Positions 32,996-33,261 of a stretch of DNA of 33,261 nt are shown here, piece after piece; positions within the stretch are counted from its first letter, which is position 1; each line of letters opens with the position of its first letter. The position numbers and the translations under genes were made by a program. Below the pieces are notes generated by a model. The model ran no database searches, had not been told where the DNA came from, and saw only the letters and a program-made list of their open reading frames with translations. This DNA comes from Comamonadaceae bacterium. Lineage in GTDB: Bacteria > Pseudomonadota > Gammaproteobacteria > Burkholderiales > Burkholderiaceae_C. The stretch covers positions 1-33,261 of the forward strand of contig CANJNC010000040.1 in NCBI GenBank assembly GCA_947475685.1. The letters are read 5' to 3'.

Positions 32996-33261
32996 AACCA
33001 GTGTAAACGCGGTGAGCATTCATGCCTTGTTTGGTTCTGGTGACAAAGAAAGTGCCAAGCTGATGAATCTTGAAAAGCCTGGTGTAGTACACATAGCCGC
33101 GGTCCATGATGTAAAAAGCGCCGGCCTCAATTTGCAAGATGTCCAGCACGTTCACGTCTGCCAGCTTCCCGTCGCTGATATGGATAAAAGCAGGAATATT
33201 GCCTTGCAAATCCAAAAGCGTGTGCAGCTTTACAGCCGCTTTCGCTCTGCGAAATGGGGCC
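32992..33261 (-). mobile_element. IS4-type transposase, interrupted and running off the window
   Basis: A minus-strand frame enters from the right edge with RRAKAAVKLHTLLDLQGNIP and continues through ISDGKLADVN, IMDRGYVYYTRLFKIHQLGT and FFVTRTKQGMNAHRVY. These are marks of an IS4-family (IS4/IS231-like) DDE transposase, with the Asp of the YREK-type core region in MDRGY. Homology ends near 33000 (HRVYTGSK), where the DNA becomes IS30 transposase in another frame. So the 3' part, including the last catalytic residue, is lost on this side. The protein's start is outside the window. Confidence 0.83.

Noticed and set aside
32895..33215. 106-codon minus-strand frame as a single gene
   Set aside because: It is a chimera: IS4 transposase sequence to about 33000, then out-of-frame IS30 DNA, so it is not a real protein-coding gene.
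1..33261. CRISPR arrays, tRNA, rRNA and riboswitches
   Set aside because: I looked for regularly spaced repeats with unique spacers, cloverleaf-like intergenic segments and rRNA-like sequence and saw none; the three short tandem arrays have no spacers.

Overview
The window looks like an accessory, carbon-scavenging region of a betaproteobacterium of the order Burkholderiales. The main reason is seven separate Bug/TctC-type periplasmic solute receptors in 33 kb, an expansion typical of that order. CaiB/BaiF CoA-transferases, ACMSD-like amidohydrolases and MhpA-type flavin monooxygenases fit the same picture. The genus cannot be fixed from the sequence. Base composition is patchy: 4.2-18.4 kb and 29.5-32.6 kb are moderately GC-rich, while 18.5-29.5 kb is visibly AT-richer. 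This suggests an assembly of separately acquired blocks.

Layout. (1) 0.4-4.1 kb, plus strand: a hybrid histidine kinase with a near-identical tandem PAS duplication, followed by a response regulator fused to a class III adenylate cyclase. (2) 4.2-15.8 kb, minus strand: one long co-directional cluster. In transcription order it reads aconitase, Bug, Bug, CaiB/BaiF CoA-transferase, Bug, a citrate-synthase-fold 'citryl-CoA lyase-like' protein, a PycB/OadA-type carboxyltransferase, a biotin carrier protein and biotin carboxylase. The last four genes are tightly packed or overlap by one base. A divergent FAD oxidoreductase and another Bug gene (16.1-18.4 kb, plus) probably belong to the same system. 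(3) 18.5-19.5 kb: an AbiE-like toxin-antitoxin pair next to an 8-bp tandem repeat. (4) 19.8-24.7 kb: a D-tartrate dehydratase (TarD) operon (DHDPS-family aldolase, Bug, SDR, TarD) with a divergent LysR regulator. (5) 24.9-28.3 kb, plus: Asp/Glu racemase-superfamily enzyme, Bug, FAD monooxygenase. (6) 28.3-29.5 kb: a decayed stretch with a truncated DUF1348 gene. (7) 29.5-32.6 kb: an ACMSD-like amidohydrolase, then a convergent cyclase-family hydrolase and Bug pair. (8) 32.7 kb to the end: an IS30 transposase tail joined directly to an IS4-type transposase, which runs off the window.

How it may work together. The central cluster combines uptake receptors, aconitase, a CoA-transferase, a citrate-synthase-fold enzyme and a three-subunit biotin enzyme of the 2-oxoacid type. 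I read it as a candidate CoA-ester route for a citrate-like tricarboxylate: capture, oxidation or isomerisation, activation to a CoA thioester, C-C cleavage to an oxoacid plus an acyl-CoA, then carboxyl exchange at the oxoacid. TarD also delivers oxaloacetate, so two modules may converge on the same metabolite. This pathway is an inference from gene content and order. Each enzyme family is recognisable, but the substrate is not. It is my best candidate for an undescribed system here.
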